Positions 1 through 9,341 of a stretch of DNA of 64,000 bases are shown piece after piece. Numbering within the stretch: position 1 is the first letter of the stretch; each line of letters begins with the position of its first letter. Source of the DNA: an uncultured Acetatifactor sp. (lineage in GTDB: Bacteria; Bacillota; Clostridia; Lachnospirales; Lachnospiraceae); contig CANQEH010000002.1 of assembly GCA_947594835.1 (NCBI GenBank), positions 1 through 64,000 of the forward strand, read 5' to 3'. The notes under the pieces are model-generated. The model saw only the letters and a program-made list of their open reading frames with translations. It did not search any database and was not told the origin of the DNA. The position numbers and the translations under genes are program-made.

Positions 1-74
<74 letters not shown>

Positions 75-257
75 ATAGTTTTTCCTTCCAGAATCCTCTG
101 GCTTATCCTAATTACTGTTAGGTTTTGTTCTCTGAATTTTCTCCAGCCTCCCGCTTCGGTCTCCCTCCGCTTCGGCTGGTTTGGAATTTTCAGGGTTGCA
201 TTACTGTTTATTTGTCAAGGTTCCGTTGTTGTCTCTGTCCTTGGGGACAGCTTATTC
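75..257 (-). other. Pre-16S leader of the rRNA operon
   Basis: This untranslated leader lies between the nearer rRNA promoter and the mature 16S 5' end. Reading frames here are short and have no good ribosome binding site. A TTGACA-like hexamer at 213-218 (minus) has no matching -10, so I do not call a third promoter. Leaders of this kind normally carry processing stems and antitermination boxes, but I could not identify a convincing boxA by eye. Confidence 0.6.
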
Positions 258-287
258 ATACTACCATAAGCATTGCCACTTTGTCAA
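258..287 (-). promoter_or_regulatory. rRNA promoter P2 (proximal)
   Basis: On the minus strand a perfect -35 TTGACA (282-287) is followed after 18 bp by TAGTAT (258-263). It is the nearer of two tandem promoters pointing at the 16S gene. Confidence 0.75.
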
Positions 288-354
288 CCACTTTTTTATT
301 TTCGTTTGTAGTTTTTTCGTGTCCTGCCCTCTGGCTTTCTCGACAACGAAATTG

Positions 355-383
355 AGTATAACATCGGCAATGTCTCTTGTCAA
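355..383 (-). promoter_or_regulatory. rRNA promoter P1 (distal) with AT-rich upstream element
   Basis: On the minus strand TTGACA (378-383) and TATACT (355-360) are separated by exactly 17 bp. The bases just upstream (about 384-436) are very A/T-rich, as expected of an UP element. Tandem strong promoters are normal for rRNA operons. Confidence 0.85.
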
Positions 384-430
384 CTCCAAATTTACATTTT
401 TTTCTTGTTTTTTTGAACAATTTTTTATGA

Positions 431-461
431 AATAATAAAACGCCCCAGAACAGGGCGTTTT
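431..461 (-). terminator. Intrinsic terminator after the lipoprotein gene
   Basis: A 9-bp perfect stem (AAAACGCCC at 437-445 with GGGCGTTTT at 453-461) is followed on the minus strand by a T-rich tract. It lies just past the lipoprotein stop codon and upstream of rRNA promoter P1, so it separates the two transcription units. Confidence 0.85.
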
Positions 462-490
462 GAGCCGTTTCCGGCAGCCGGCCTGCCCCT

Positions 491-1213
491 TCAGATCAGG
501 GGAATGACCGTGTCCGCAGAGCCGTTTTTGATCTCCAGGATCAAAGATTGGAGTTCTCCCGCCATGCCCTCTTCCACTTCGATCACCAGCGCCAGGGAGA
601 CGCTTCCCATGGCCGCAACCGTGCCGAAATAGGTGGACATATCGTTCTCAAGCATGGTGTTTAAAGCCCTCCGGGTGTACTCTCCGTTTACCGTCACCCG
701 GAAAACAGGGGATGCGGTCAAAAGGTCTATGGCCTGGTCCTGCTCCAGGGCATTGACCACAGCAAAGTCAAGCACCAGAAGCTTTTTCCCCTCCGCTGCG
801 TTCACGGCAAAAAAGCCGCTCTCGTCTTCCGGGTAGCTCTCACAGATCTCCTGCCCCATAAACAAAACCTCCAGGCCATCGGGAAGGCCCAGCGCCTGAC
901 CGATGGAAGCCGGTTCCTGCGGCTTTGAGGACGCATCCTCCACGGGGACGTCGTCCACCGGATCCATCCCCTGGGGCTTCGAGGCATCCTCCGTCCCGTC
1001 CTCAGTCTGGGGCGTCTTTGTCTGTTCCAGCAGGGAAAGATCCACCAGGCGGCTTCTCCTGTTGGCATCGTATTTCATCAGCGTAATGGCGGTAAACTCC
1101 CCCAGCATCTGCATCTGCTCGTCCGTCATGTCAGGGATCTGATTCTCCCCGCACCCCGCAAGACTTACAGTAAGCAGCGCTGCCGCCAGAAATATGCTTA
1201 TCTTCTTTGTCAT
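491..1213 (-). CDS. Putative lipoprotein of unknown function
   Basis: The protein has 240 residues. It begins with a lipoprotein signal peptide: two lysines, a hydrophobic stretch and the lipobox LAGC with the lipidated cysteine at residue 21. It is therefore expected to be anchored outside the cytoplasmic membrane. Residues about 60-110 are a low-complexity acidic/proline linker. The C-terminal ~130 residues alternate hydrophobic and polar residues like a beta-sandwich, but I do not recognise a family. The ATG at 1213 is chosen because AGAGGAAA lies just upstream and the signal peptide begins exactly there; a longer frame would add 35 residues of non-signal sequence. It lies 86 bp downstream of hflX on the same strand and ends at a clear terminator. 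Confidence 0.8.
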   Translation of the reverse strand: MTKKISIFLAAALLTVSLAGCGENQIPDMTDEQMQMLGEFTAITLMKYDANRRSRLVDLSLLEQTKTPQTEDGTEDASKPQGMDPVDDVPVEDASSKPQEPASIGQALGLPDGLEVLFMGQEICESYPEDESGFFAVNAAEGKKLLVLDFAVVNALEQDQAIDLLTASPVFRVTVNGEYTRRALNTMLENDMSTYFGTVAAMGSVSLALVIEVEEGMAGELQSLILEIKNGSADTVIPLI

Positions 1214-1299
1214 GTTTCCTCTCATTCCGCCGCAGACGGCACCGTGTTCTCCTTCTATCATACAACACAATGCTTTTTCAGGCAAGCCCGTAAAAAGCC

Positions 1300-2601
1300 C
1301 TACTCTGATTCCCCGCACCGATACGCTTCATATCTGGCGCAGTCCCCGCTGTGGCAGCGCACCTTCAGCCACAGCCCTTCCTCCCTATATTCCTGCTCCA
1401 GCACGGAAGCTTTTCCCATCAGCCCGGCGGCCTGGCTGCCCCTGTCATAAGGGAATAGAAAACAGGCCTCCTGCCAGTGGGCATAGACCTCCCCCTGGAT
1501 CATTTCCCCCAGTTCTTTCAGCCCGACGCCGCAGGCAGCGGCCAGATAAATCTGGCGTTCCCTGCGCTTCGGCAGGCCTTCCATCCCGCATTTGTCCGCC
1601 TTGTTGTACACCGTCAGCCGCGGGATATCTGCCGCGCCCAGCTCCTGCAGGGTCTTTTCCGTCGTCTCGATCTGCTCCCTGTAATGCTGGTCGGAATAGT
1701 CTACCACCTGTACCAGCAGGTCTGCGCAGCACACCTCCTCCAGCGTAGACCGGAAGGCCTCGATCAGGCCATGGGGCAGATTGCGGATAAATCCTACCGT
1801 ATCCACCAGAAAAAAAGGCTTGTTGTCCCCTAAGTCCATCCGCCGCACGCTGGTGTCCAGCGTGGCAAACAGCATATCCTTTTCCAGCACCGCCTTTTTC
1901 CCGCTCTCCCCGTATAATGCCCCCATTCGGTTTAAGATCGTAGATTTGCCCGCATTGGTATATCCCACCAGGGCTACCTGGGGAATCCCGCTGCGGCTGC
2001 GGCTTTTTCGCATGGTCTGCCTGTTTTTTGCCACTTCCTTCAATTCTTTCCGCAGTTCGCTGATCCGGTGTTCGATCCGCCGCCTGTCCAGCTCCAGCCG
2101 GGTCTCCCCGGCTCCCTTGTTGCTCATGCTGCCGCCCGTCCCGCCCTGTCTGCCCAGATCCTCCCGCATCCCCACCAGCCTCGGCAGGATGTACTGCAGC
2201 CGGGCCGCCTCCACCTGGAGCTTTGCCTCCCGGGTTCTGGCCCGCAGCGCAAAGAGATCCAGAATCAGGTTGGTGCGGTCCAGCACGGGAAGCCCCAGCT
2301 CGCGGTTTAAGTTTCTCACCTGGGAAGGGGTCAGCGCATTGTCAAATATCACCTCCGCCGCCCCGCACTCCGCCGCATAAGAACACACCTCCCGCACTTT
2401 TCCGGTTCCGATATAGAGGGCTTTGTTCACACTGTCCATCCGCTGCGTGACCACTCCGGCCACCTGTTTCCCGGCGGCCTCTGCCAGGCCCGCAAGCTCC
2501 TCCATAGAAGAAGCAAAGTCCCTCTCCTTGTCAGTGTCAAGCCCTACCAGCAGCACCTTTACCGCCTCGTCCTGCCCTGTCTTCCCGCTCTCCAAACTCA
2601 A
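1300..2601 (-). CDS. hflX: Ribosome-associated GTPase HflX
   Basis: This is an HflX-family P-loop GTPase of 433 residues, the usual length. The N-terminal HflX domain (about 15-190) contains the glycine-rich loop around residues 152-166. The G domain follows: G1 GYTNAGKST at 213-221, G3 DTVG at 267-270 and G4 NKAD at 333-336. In other bacteria HflX binds stalled or heat-damaged 70S ribosomes and splits them. The start is a TTG that overlaps the stop of the upstream kinase gene, with GGAGG four bases before it, so translation is probably coupled. An ATG further in would remove part of the HflX domain. The gene sits at the end of a two-component operon, whose signal I cannot infer. Confidence 0.95.
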   Translation of the reverse strand: MSLESGKTGQDEAVKVLLVGLDTDKERDFASSMEELAGLAEAAGKQVAGVVTQRMDSVNKALYIGTGKVREVCSYAAECGAAEVIFDNALTPSQVRNLNRELGLPVLDRTNLILDLFALRARTREAKLQVEAARLQYILPRLVGMREDLGRQGGTGGSMSNKGAGETRLELDRRRIEHRISELRKELKEVAKNRQTMRKSRSRSGIPQVALVGYTNAGKSTILNRMGALYGESGKKAVLEKDMLFATLDTSVRRMDLGDNKPFFLVDTVGFIRNLPHGLIEAFRSTLEEVCCADLLVQVVDYSDQHYREQIETTEKTLQELGAADIPRLTVYNKADKCGMEGLPKRRERQIYLAAACGVGLKELGEMIQGEVYAHWQEACFLFPYDRGSQAAGLMGKASVLEQEYREEGLWLKVRCHSGDCARYEAYRCGESE

Positions 2602-4058
2602 GACTCCTCCAGTTCAAACCAAAACAACACGCCGTTTTGAAAATTTTCCACACCGTACTTCTGGTGCATGGACTCCATGATGGCCTTTACGATGGACAGC
2701 CCCACGCCGCTTCCGCCGTACTCCCTGGTTCTGGCTTTGTCCACCTTGTAAAATTTTTCCCAGAGGTGGGGGATGGCTTCCTCCGGGATTGGATCCCCCG
2801 TGTTGAAAACGCCCACCCGGACCTTTCCCTCTCCCCGCAGAACCGTCACGGAAATCTGCCGCTCCCCCTTGCAGTGGTTGACCGCATTAGAAAAATAATT
2901 GGACAGCACTTCCTCCGTCTGATAGGCGTCTCCCCACACATAGACAGGCGCGTAATCCTCCATGCGTACCTGGATCCCGGCCTGCTTTGTCAAAATTTCC
3001 GCCGATCGGAGAAAATCCCTGATAAGCGCGGTGATATCGAACCGTTCCATGGATACCGTCTCGCTGCCAAACTCCAGCTGGTTCAGGGTCATCAGCTTCT
3101 GCACCATATTGTTCATCTTGGCCGCTTCGTCCACAATGACCTCACAGTAATAGCTACGGCTCTCCGGATCCTCGTTCACGCCCTCCTGCAGCCCCTCTGC
3201 ATAGCCCTGGATCAGCGCAATCGGCGTTTTCAGCTCATGGGACACATTGGCCAGAAACTCCTTGCGCATCTCGTCCACCGCCTCCCTCTGCCGGATGTCC
3301 TGCTGCAGCTGGTTGTTGGCGGTCTTAAGCTCCGAGATGGAGTGCTCCAGAGAGGCGGACAGCGCGTTGATATTTTCCCCCAGCAGGCCGATCTCATTCC
3401 GGTCCCTGCCCTGATATTTCGCCTCAAAGTCCAGATGCACCATCTGCTGGGAGATGCGGTTCAATTCCAGGATGGGCCTGGTGAGGCGTCTGGCCACAAA
3501 CCAGATAATCAGGCCGCCGGCCGCCGTCCCCACGATCCCCACATAGGCGAAAAACCGGTTGGCGATCCCTGCGCTGATGCGGATGCTCTCGATGGGGGTG
3601 CGCATCAGAAAGGAAATGCCCGTCTTTAAGCGCCCGTACATTTCCAGGTATTCCCCGCTCCCGATATCCAGCCGCTGCACCACATAGTCGTCCCCCTCCT
3701 CCAGCACTTCCACCTCGCCGCCATAGAAGCCTAAGATATAGCCCAGGAGCTGGTTTTCCAGTTCCCGGCCGCCGTTGAAGGAGACATATCTGGTCTGGGA
3801 GTTGGCGTCCATCACATAAACGGCGATGTTATAGGTGCGGCAGACGTCGTCCAGCTTTTTCTGGAAATCCTCCGTGCTGTACACGTCGCTGTCCGCCACC
3901 TGCCGGATGGTGTCATAGGCCTGGTAGATGATCCGGGATCTGCTCCAGATGTAATACTGCTCCAAAAACAAATGGTTGAGCAGCCAGCACAAAAGGATGG
4001 TGCCCGCCATCAACCCGATAAAAATCAAGGAAAATTGCCGTCTGATGGAATATTTCAC
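2598..4058 (-). CDS. Two-component sensor histidine kinase
   Basis: This membrane sensor kinase has 486 residues. It has a transmembrane segment near 10-32, an extracytoplasmic sensor region of about 130 residues (35-165) and a second membrane segment near 170-190. A HAMP linker, a HisKA domain with the phospho-acceptor in SHELKTP (His274) and a HATPase_c domain with the N-box around NYFSNAVNH and a GGSGVGLSI lid follow. The layout is that of the VanS/ResE/PhoR class. It overlaps its response regulator gene by an ATGA, so the two form a cognate pair. The extracellular domain has no motif that reveals the ligand. Confidence 0.93.
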   Translation of the reverse strand: MKYSIRRQFSLIFIGLMAGTILLCWLLNHLFLEQYYIWSRSRIIYQAYDTIRQVADSDVYSTEDFQKKLDDVCRTYNIAVYVMDANSQTRYVSFNGGRELENQLLGYILGFYGGEVEVLEEGDDYVVQRLDIGSGEYLEMYGRLKTGISFLMRTPIESIRISAGIANRFFAYVGIVGTAAGGLIIWFVARRLTRPILELNRISQQMVHLDFEAKYQGRDRNEIGLLGENINALSASLEHSISELKTANNQLQQDIRQREAVDEMRKEFLANVSHELKTPIALIQGYAEGLQEGVNEDPESRSYYCEVIVDEAAKMNNMVQKLMTLNQLEFGSETVSMERFDITALIRDFLRSAEILTKQAGIQVRMEDYAPVYVWGDAYQTEEVLSNYFSNAVNHCKGERQISVTVLRGEGKVRVGVFNTGDPIPEEAIPHLWEKFYKVDKARTREYGGSGVGLSIVKAIMESMHQKYGVENFQNGVLFWFELEES

Positions 4059-4735
4059 TCATCTTCCTCCAGCTTGTACCCCATGCCCCAGATGGTTTTG
4101 ATCAGGCTGCCCTTCTCCCCCATCTTACTGCGCAGCTTTTTCACATGGGTGTCTATGGTGCGGGCGTCCCCGAAATAGTCGTAATCCCAGACATGGTTCA
4201 ATATTTTTTCCCGGGACAGGGCGACGCCTTTATTTTCCAGAAAATACGCCAGCAGTTCAAATTCCTTATAGCTGAGTTCCACGGGCTCCCCGTCGATCAG
4301 CACCTGGTGGGCAGTCCTGTCCATCTGGATACCGCCGCAGCTTAAAACTTCCCCCTGCCCCGTCTGGCCGGTGCGGCGCAGGATGGCTTCGATGCGCGCC
4401 ACCAGGATCTTCGGGCTGAAGGGCTTTGTGATATACTCATCCACCCCCAGCTGGAAGCCCTGCAGTTCATCCCTCTCATCCGACCTGGCCGTCAGCAGGA
4501 TGATCGGCACCTTGGAGGAATCCCTCACCTCCCGGCACACCTGCCAGCCGTCTATTTTCGGCATCATCACGTCCAGCACGATCAACGCGATATCCTTCTG
4601 CTGATAGAAAAGATCTAAAGCCTCCTGGCCGTCTGCGGCTTCCAGCACATCATAATTGCTCTTTGCCAGAAAATCTTTGACCAGCTTGCGCATCCGGCTC
4701 TCGTCGTCTGCCACCAGAATTTTCAAACGGTTCAT
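4055..4735 (-). CDS. OmpR/PhoB-family response regulator
   Basis: This protein of 226 residues has a receiver domain (1-120) and a winged-helix DNA-binding domain (about 130-222). The acidic pocket is D10/D11, the phosphorylation site is D55 in LDVMMP, and the conserved lysine is K104 in TKPF. The output domain shows the Trans_Reg_C pattern ending in TIWGMGYKL. AAAGGAGG precedes the ATG. Its stop overlaps the start of the adjacent kinase gene, which should phosphorylate it. Target genes are not evident from the sequence. Confidence 0.95.
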   Translation of the reverse strand: MNRLKILVADDESRMRKLVKDFLAKSNYDVLEAADGQEALDLFYQQKDIALIVLDVMMPKIDGWQVCREVRDSSKVPIILLTARSDERDELQGFQLGVDEYITKPFSPKILVARIEAILRRTGQTGQGEVLSCGGIQMDRTAHQVLIDGEPVELSYKEFELLAYFLENKGVALSREKILNHVWDYDYFGDARTIDTHVKKLRSKMGEKGSLIKTIWGMGYKLEEDE

Positions 4736-4832
4736 CCCCTGCCTCCTTTCCCGCCGCCTGTCCTGCCTGCGCAGGCACGCTCCCTCTCATGGGAATCCGG
4801 CGGCCTTAGCGATCCCTTTTTGCTTTCGCCCA

Positions 4833-5399
4833 TCAGGGGGCGCTCTCCGGGGAATCCAGCCCCAGTTCCCTCTCCTTTGCCCGGACGTCCTGCTCCCGCT
4901 GCGTCAGATCCTGCTCCCACTGGGCATACCGGTTTAACAGCGCCTGTTCGTAGTTAAAAATATTGGGCTGGTCGCTCTTTAAGGAAATCGCAAACATCGC
5001 GCAGATCGCCAGAACCAGCAGCACATTTAAGACCACGGAAATCTGGAACCGGGCGGCAGCCGCCTCCTTGCGCTTTGCCGATTTTATCTGGTTTAACTCT
5101 CTCTTTGGCTGCGCCCCCGGCTGCTGCGGCTGCGCATACGCGTCCTGCAGAGGGATAGGCGCGATCCGCTCCCTGCCGATCTGGGGCTGTTTCAGAAGGA
5201 AATCCTGTAATTTTTTGAGATAAAAAAGCCCTACGGGCGTCTTGAAAACCTGTTCCTTGAGGGCTTTGTCATAGACGTTTAAAATGCTCTCCGGCCGGGT
5301 ATAGTCGATGCGGGCCTCCAGATAATCGATCTTTCTCTGCTCCGCTTCCGCCATCTTCCTGTCCTGCTCCGTCAAAAAAGAAAAGCCGCCTGCTTCCAT
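4833..5399 (-). CDS. Small single-pass membrane protein, unknown
   Basis: The protein has 188 residues: a charged N-terminal half, a short Q/P-rich linker (about 84-100), one transmembrane helix at roughly 119-140 and a C-terminal tail predicted to be coiled (155-180, rich in Q, E and R). I recognise no domain. The ATG at 5399 is preferred over an upstream in-frame start at 5435 because AAAGGAGG lies eight bases before it. It is first in the run that continues into the response regulator, kinase and hflX, and may be a co-transcribed accessory of the two-component system; this is inference. Confidence 0.75.
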   Translation of the reverse strand: MEAGGFSFLTEQDRKMAEAEQRKIDYLEARIDYTRPESILNVYDKALKEQVFKTPVGLFYLKKLQDFLLKQPQIGRERIAPIPLQDAYAQPQQPGAQPKRELNQIKSAKRKEAAAARFQISVVLNVLLVLAICAMFAISLKSDQPNIFNYEQALLNRYAQWEQDLTQREQDVRAKERELGLDSPESAP

Positions 5400-5433
5400 T
5401 GGAAGACCTCCTTTTCCTGCCACGAATAAGGAC

Positions 5434-5442
5434 ATTATATCA
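5434..5442 (-). promoter_or_regulatory. Extended -10 promoter for the minus-strand operon
   Basis: On the minus strand TGATATAAT is an extended -10 hexamer (TGn plus consensus TATAAT). No good -35 is seen at 17 bp, which is typical of extended -10 promoters. It lies about 35 bp before the start of the small membrane protein gene. Confidence 0.65.
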
Positions 5443-5494
5443 TAGCGCCCCCAAGAAATCTACTGCCGCCGGGACGGATTTCCCCAAAATGTTC

Positions 5495-5522
5495 TTGTGA
5501 TTTTACCCATTTTTTATATAAT
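5495..5522 (+). promoter_or_regulatory. Promoter of carB
   Basis: TTGTGA (5495-5500) and a consensus TATAAT (5517-5522) are separated by 16 bp, 43 bp before the carB start. No PyrR-type or attenuator structure is obvious in the short leader. Confidence 0.7.
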
Positions 5523-5565
5523 AGTAGAAAGAGGTATCGCTTAAACCAACCAGGAGGGAAACGAA

Positions 5566-8500
5566 ATGCCAAAGAGAACGGATATTCACAAGGTGCTCAT
5601 CATCGGCTCCGGCCCCATCGTCATCGGACAGGCCTGCGAGTTCGACTATTCCGGCACCCAGGCCTGCAAAGCTTTAAGAAAGCTGGGGTATGAGATCGTG
5701 CTGGTCAACTCCAACCCGGCGACGATCATGACAGACCCGGAGATCGCGGATGTGACCTACATCGAGCCGCTGAATGTGGAGCGGCTGGAACAGATCATCG
5801 CCAAAGAGCGCCCCGACGCACTTCTGCCCAACCTGGGCGGGCAGTCGGGCTTAAACCTGTGCGCCGAGTTAAACAAGGCCGGCATTCTGGACAAATATCA
5901 GGTGAAGGTCATCGGCGTACAGGTGGACGCCATCGAGCGGGGCGAGGACCGCATCGCCTTTAAAAACACCATGGACGCCCTTGGCATCGAGATGGCAAAA
6001 AGCCAGGTGGCTTACAGCGTGGAGGAAGCCCTCTCCATCGCCGAGGATCTGGGCTACCCGGTGGTACTGCGCCCCGCCTACACTATGGGCGGCGCCGGCG
6101 GCGGCTTAGTCTACAACCGGGAGGAATTAAAGACCGTCTGCGCCAGGGGACTGCAGGCCAGCCTGGTGGGACAGGTCTTGGTGGAAGAATCCGTGCTGGG
6201 CTGGGAAGAGCTGGAACTGGAAGTGGTACGGGATGCGGACAACAACATGATCACCGTCTGCTTCATCGAAAACATCGACCCCATGGGCGTCCACACAGGG
6301 GATTCCTTCTGTGCCGCCCCCATGCTGACCATCTCTGAGGACACCCAGAAACGGCTACAGGAACAGGCATATAAAATCGTGGAATCCGTACAGGTCATCG
6401 GCGGCACCAACGTGCAGTTTGCCCATGACCCTGTCAGCGACCGCATTGTGGTCATCGAGATCAACCCCCGCACCTCCCGCTCCTCCGCCCTTGCCTCCAA
6501 GGCCACGGGCTTTCCCATCGCGCTGGTGTCCGCCATGCTGGCATCCGGGCTCACTTTAAAGGAGATCCCCTGCGGGAAATACGGCACCCTGGACCGCTAT
6601 GTGCCGGACGGGGATTATGTGGTGATCAAGTTTGCCCGCTGGGCCTTTGAAAAATTCAAAGGAGTGGAGGACAAGCTGGGCACCCAGATGCGGGCCGTGG
6701 GCGAGGTGATGAGCATCGGGAAGACCTACAAGGAAGCCTTCCAGAAAGCCATCCGCTCCCTGGAGACGGGCCGCTACGGCTTAGGCCACGCAAAACAGTT
6801 TGACACCCTCTCTGTGGAACAGCTCAAACAGCTTCTCATCACGCCCTCCAGCGAGCGCCATTTTGTGATGTATGAGGCGCTGCGCAAAGGCGCTTCCGTG
6901 GAGGAGCTGCATGAGCTCACCCATGTGAAGCGGTGGTTTATCGAACAGATGAAGGAACTGGTGGAGGAGGAAGAACAGCTCATGACCTTCCGGGGCAGCC
7001 TGCCCTCCGACCCTCTTTTGATCCAGGCGAAAAGGGATGGTTTTTCCGACAGGTACTTAAGCCAGCTTCTGGGCGTATCCGAGGAGGAGGTCAGAAACCG
7101 CCGTCTCTCCCTTGGCTTGGAGGAAGCCTGGGAGGGCGTCCATGTGAGCGGCACAAAAGACTCCGCATACTACTTCTCCACCTACAATGCCCCGGACAAA
7201 AACCCGGTTTCCACCGACAAGCCCAAGATCATGATCTTAGGCGGCGGCCCCAACCGCATCGGCCAGGGCATCGAGTTTGACTACTGCTGCGTACACGCTT
7301 CCCTTGCCTTAAAAAAGCTGGGCTTTGAGACCATCATCGTCAACTGTAACCCGGAGACTGTCTCCACGGACTACGACACCTCCGACAAGCTCTACTTCGA
7401 GCCCCTGACCCTGGAGGACGTGCTGAGCATCTACCAAAAGGAAAAGCCTCTGGGCGTCATCGCCCAGTTCGGCGGTCAGACCCCTTTGAACCTGGCGGCG
7501 GATTTGGAGAAAAACGGTGTGAAGATCTTAGGCACCTCCCCTTCCGTCATCGACCTCGCGGAGGATCGGGATCAGTTCAGGGCCATGATGGAAAAACTGA
7601 ATATCCCCATGCCGGAATCCGGCATGGCCGTCAATGTCCAGGAAGCCCTGGCCATCGCTGCCCGCATCGGCTACCCGGTGATGGTGCGCCCTTCCTATGT
7701 GCTGGGAGGCCGGGGGATGGAAGTGGTCTATGACGACGAGAGCATGACCGAATACATGGAGGCGGCTGTGGGCGTCACCCCGGACAGGCCCATCCTGATC
7801 GACCGCTTCCTGAACCACGCCATGGAGTGCGAGGCGGACGCCATCAGCGACGGCGCCCACGCCTTTGTGCCCGCAGTGATGGAGCACATTGAGCTGGCGG
7901 GCATCCACTCCGGCGACTCCGCCTGCATCCTCCCTTCCGTCCATATTGCAGAAGAAAATGTGGCGCTGATCAAGGAATACACCAGAAGGATCGCGGAAGA
8001 AATGCACGTTGTGGGGCTGATGAATATGCAGTACGCCATCGAAAACGGCAAAGTCTATGTGCTGGAGGCAAATCCCAGGGCGTCCCGGACGGTGCCCCTG
8101 GTATCCAAGGTGTGCAACATCCGCATGGTGCCCCTGGCCACGGAGATCATCACCGCCGAATTTACCAGCAGGCCCTCCCCTGTCCCCGCCCTGAAGGAAC
8201 AGGACATCCCGTATTACGGGGTAAAGGAGGCGGTCTTCCCCTTCAATATGTTCCAGGAGGTAGACCCCGTCCTGGGGCCCGAGATGCGCTCCACCGGAGA
8301 AGTGCTGGGACTTGCCCGCTCCTACGGGGAGGCCTTCTACAAGGCCCAGGAAGCCACCCAGGCCAAGCTGCCTTTGGAGGGCACCGTGTTAATCTCCGTC
8401 AACCGAAAAGACCGGGAGGAAGTGGTGGAGGTTGCCAGACAGTTCCACCAGTGCGGGTTCCACATCGCGGCCACCGGCACCACCCACCGGCTGATCACCG

Positions 8501-8796
8501 AGGCCGGGATCCCCGCGGAGAAGGTAAAGAAGCTCTACCAGGGGCGGCCCAATATCTTAGACCTGATCACCAACGGCAAGATTGACCTCATCATCAACTC
8601 GCCCATCGGAAAAGACAGTATCTACGACGACAGTTACCTGCGCAAGGCGGCCATCAAGGCCAAGGTTCCCTACATGACCACCATTGCCGCCGCCCTCGCC
8701 ACCGCCAGCGGCATCCAGTATGTCAAGACCCACGGCAGCAGCCAGGTAGAATCCCTGCAGGAGCTTCACCGAAAGATCTGCGACGGGAAAGCATAA
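5566..8796 (+). CDS. carB: Carbamoyl-phosphate synthase, large subunit
   Basis: The protein has 1076 residues, the full length of CarB. It makes carbamoyl phosphate from bicarbonate, ammonia (channelled from the small subunit) and two ATP, for pyrimidine and arginine synthesis. The two homologous ATP-grasp halves are visible, each opening with a glycine-rich signature (IIGSGPIVIGQACEFDYSG near residue 12 and ILGGGPNRIGQGIEFDY near 557). Each has the paired PAYTMGG-like or PSYVLGG-like loop. The C-terminal ~135 residues are the MGS-like allosteric domain. CCAGGAGGG precedes the ATG. No carA is adjacent: the neighbours on both sides are on the opposite strand. The glutaminase subunit must therefore be encoded elsewhere. 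Confidence 0.97.
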   Translation: MPKRTDIHKVLIIGSGPIVIGQACEFDYSGTQACKALRKLGYEIVLVNSNPATIMTDPEIADVTYIEPLNVERLEQIIAKERPDALLPNLGGQSGLNLCAELNKAGILDKYQVKVIGVQVDAIERGEDRIAFKNTMDALGIEMAKSQVAYSVEEALSIAEDLGYPVVLRPAYTMGGAGGGLVYNREELKTVCARGLQASLVGQVLVEESVLGWEELELEVVRDADNNMITVCFIENIDPMGVHTGDSFCAAPMLTISEDTQKRLQEQAYKIVESVQVIGGTNVQFAHDPVSDRIVVIEINPRTSRSSALASKATGFPIALVSAMLASGLTLKEIPCGKYGTLDRYVPDGDYVVIKFARWAFEKFKGVEDKLGTQMRAVGEVMSIGKTYKEAFQKAIRSLETGRYGLGHAKQFDTLSVEQLKQLLITPSSERHFVMYEALRKGASVEELHELTHVKRWFIEQMKELVEEEEQLMTFRGSLPSDPLLIQAKRDGFSDRYLSQLLGVSEEEVRNRRLSLGLEEAWEGVHVSGTKDSAYYFSTYNAPDKNPVSTDKPKIMILGGGPNRIGQGIEFDYCCVHASLALKKLGFETIIVNCNPETVSTDYDTSDKLYFEPLTLEDVLSIYQKEKPLGVIAQFGGQTPLNLAADLEKNGVKILGTSPSVIDLAEDRDQFRAMMEKLNIPMPESGMAVNVQEALAIAARIGYPVMVRPSYVLGGRGMEVVYDDESMTEYMEAAVGVTPDRPILIDRFLNHAMECEADAISDGAHAFVPAVMEHIELAGIHSGDSACILPSVHIAEENVALIKEYTRRIAEEMHVVGLMNMQYAIENGKVYVLEANPRASRTVPLVSKVCNIRMVPLATEIITAEFTSRPSPVPALKEQDIPYYGVKEAVFPFNMFQEVDPVLGPEMRSTGEVLGLARSYGEAFYKAQEATQAKLPLEGTVLISVNRKDREEVVEVARQFHQCGFHIAATGTTHRLITEAGIPAEKVKKLYQGRPNILDLITNGKIDLIINSPIGKDSIYDDSYLRKAAIKAKVPYMTTIAAALATASGIQYVKTHGSSQVESLQELHRKICDGKA

Positions 8797-8806
8797 CCAC
8801 AGAGAC

Positions 8807-8849
8807 AAAAAGCGGGCCGCAGCTTCCTCTTCCAAGAGCTGCGGCCCGC
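8807..8849. terminator. Bidirectional terminator between carB and convergent genes
   Basis: A 13-bp perfect GC-rich stem (8812-8824 with 8837-8849) lies between the ends of two convergent units. On the minus strand it is followed by TTTTTG, the better terminator orientation. On the plus strand no T-run follows. Confidence 0.75.
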
Positions 8850-8885
8850 ATTGCGTCCATTTATGAGCGGGGCTTTTCCCCTTCG

Positions 8886-9341
8886 TCACGGGCTCTTCTG
8901 CCCGGCAAGCAGACTGTCGATCTTTTCCTTTTCCGCCGCGAAGCTGCCCAGTTTTTGGGCCGCATCCTGCATTTTGGATGACCAGTGCTCCGCCAGGGGC
9001 TCATTCCCAGCGTCCTTGCAGAGATGATACAGCAGGCTGGCATGATAGTAATCTGCCACGGCGTAATAGTCCCCCAGCGCCCCTTCCCCGATCCCCTGCG
9101 CCCGGTTGTGCCACACAAACTCCGTCAGCTGGCTGTAATCGCCATACTGGATCTTATAGTACAGTTCGTCCTCGTCGTAACCCTGGTCAAAGGCATAGGA
9201 AAACTCGCCTGCCGCATGGCTTAAGGCCACAAGGAACACGACGCACATCCCGATACGCGCGGCGTCCAGAACAAACAGGATCGGATGCCGCTTCCCGTTT
9301 TGGAACCAGTCTCTGCATTTTGCGATCAGTTTATCTTTCAT
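8886..9341 (-). CDS. Small membrane protein of unknown function
   Basis: The protein has 151 residues, with one hydrophobic helix near 21-43 after a basic N-terminus and then a helical region rich in Tyr, His and acidic residues. No family is recognised. Its start overlaps the end of the preceding zinc-ribbon gene by 11 bp, with GGGAGG inside that gene, so translation is likely coupled. The three genes 10898-8886 share size, single-span topology and a helical soluble part, suggesting one membrane-associated complex; that is inference. Confidence 0.75.
   Translation of the reverse strand: MKDKLIAKCRDWFQNGKRHPILFVLDAARIGMCVVFLVALSHAAGEFSYAFDQGYDEDELYYKIQYGDYSQLTEFVWHNRAQGIGEGALGDYYAVADYYHASLLYHLCKDAGNEPLAEHWSSKMQDAAQKLGSFAAEKEKIDSLLAGQKSP

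Noticed and set aside
213..218. A third TTGACA in the rRNA leader
   Set aside because: No -10 at a suitable distance; it lies within the transcribed leader.
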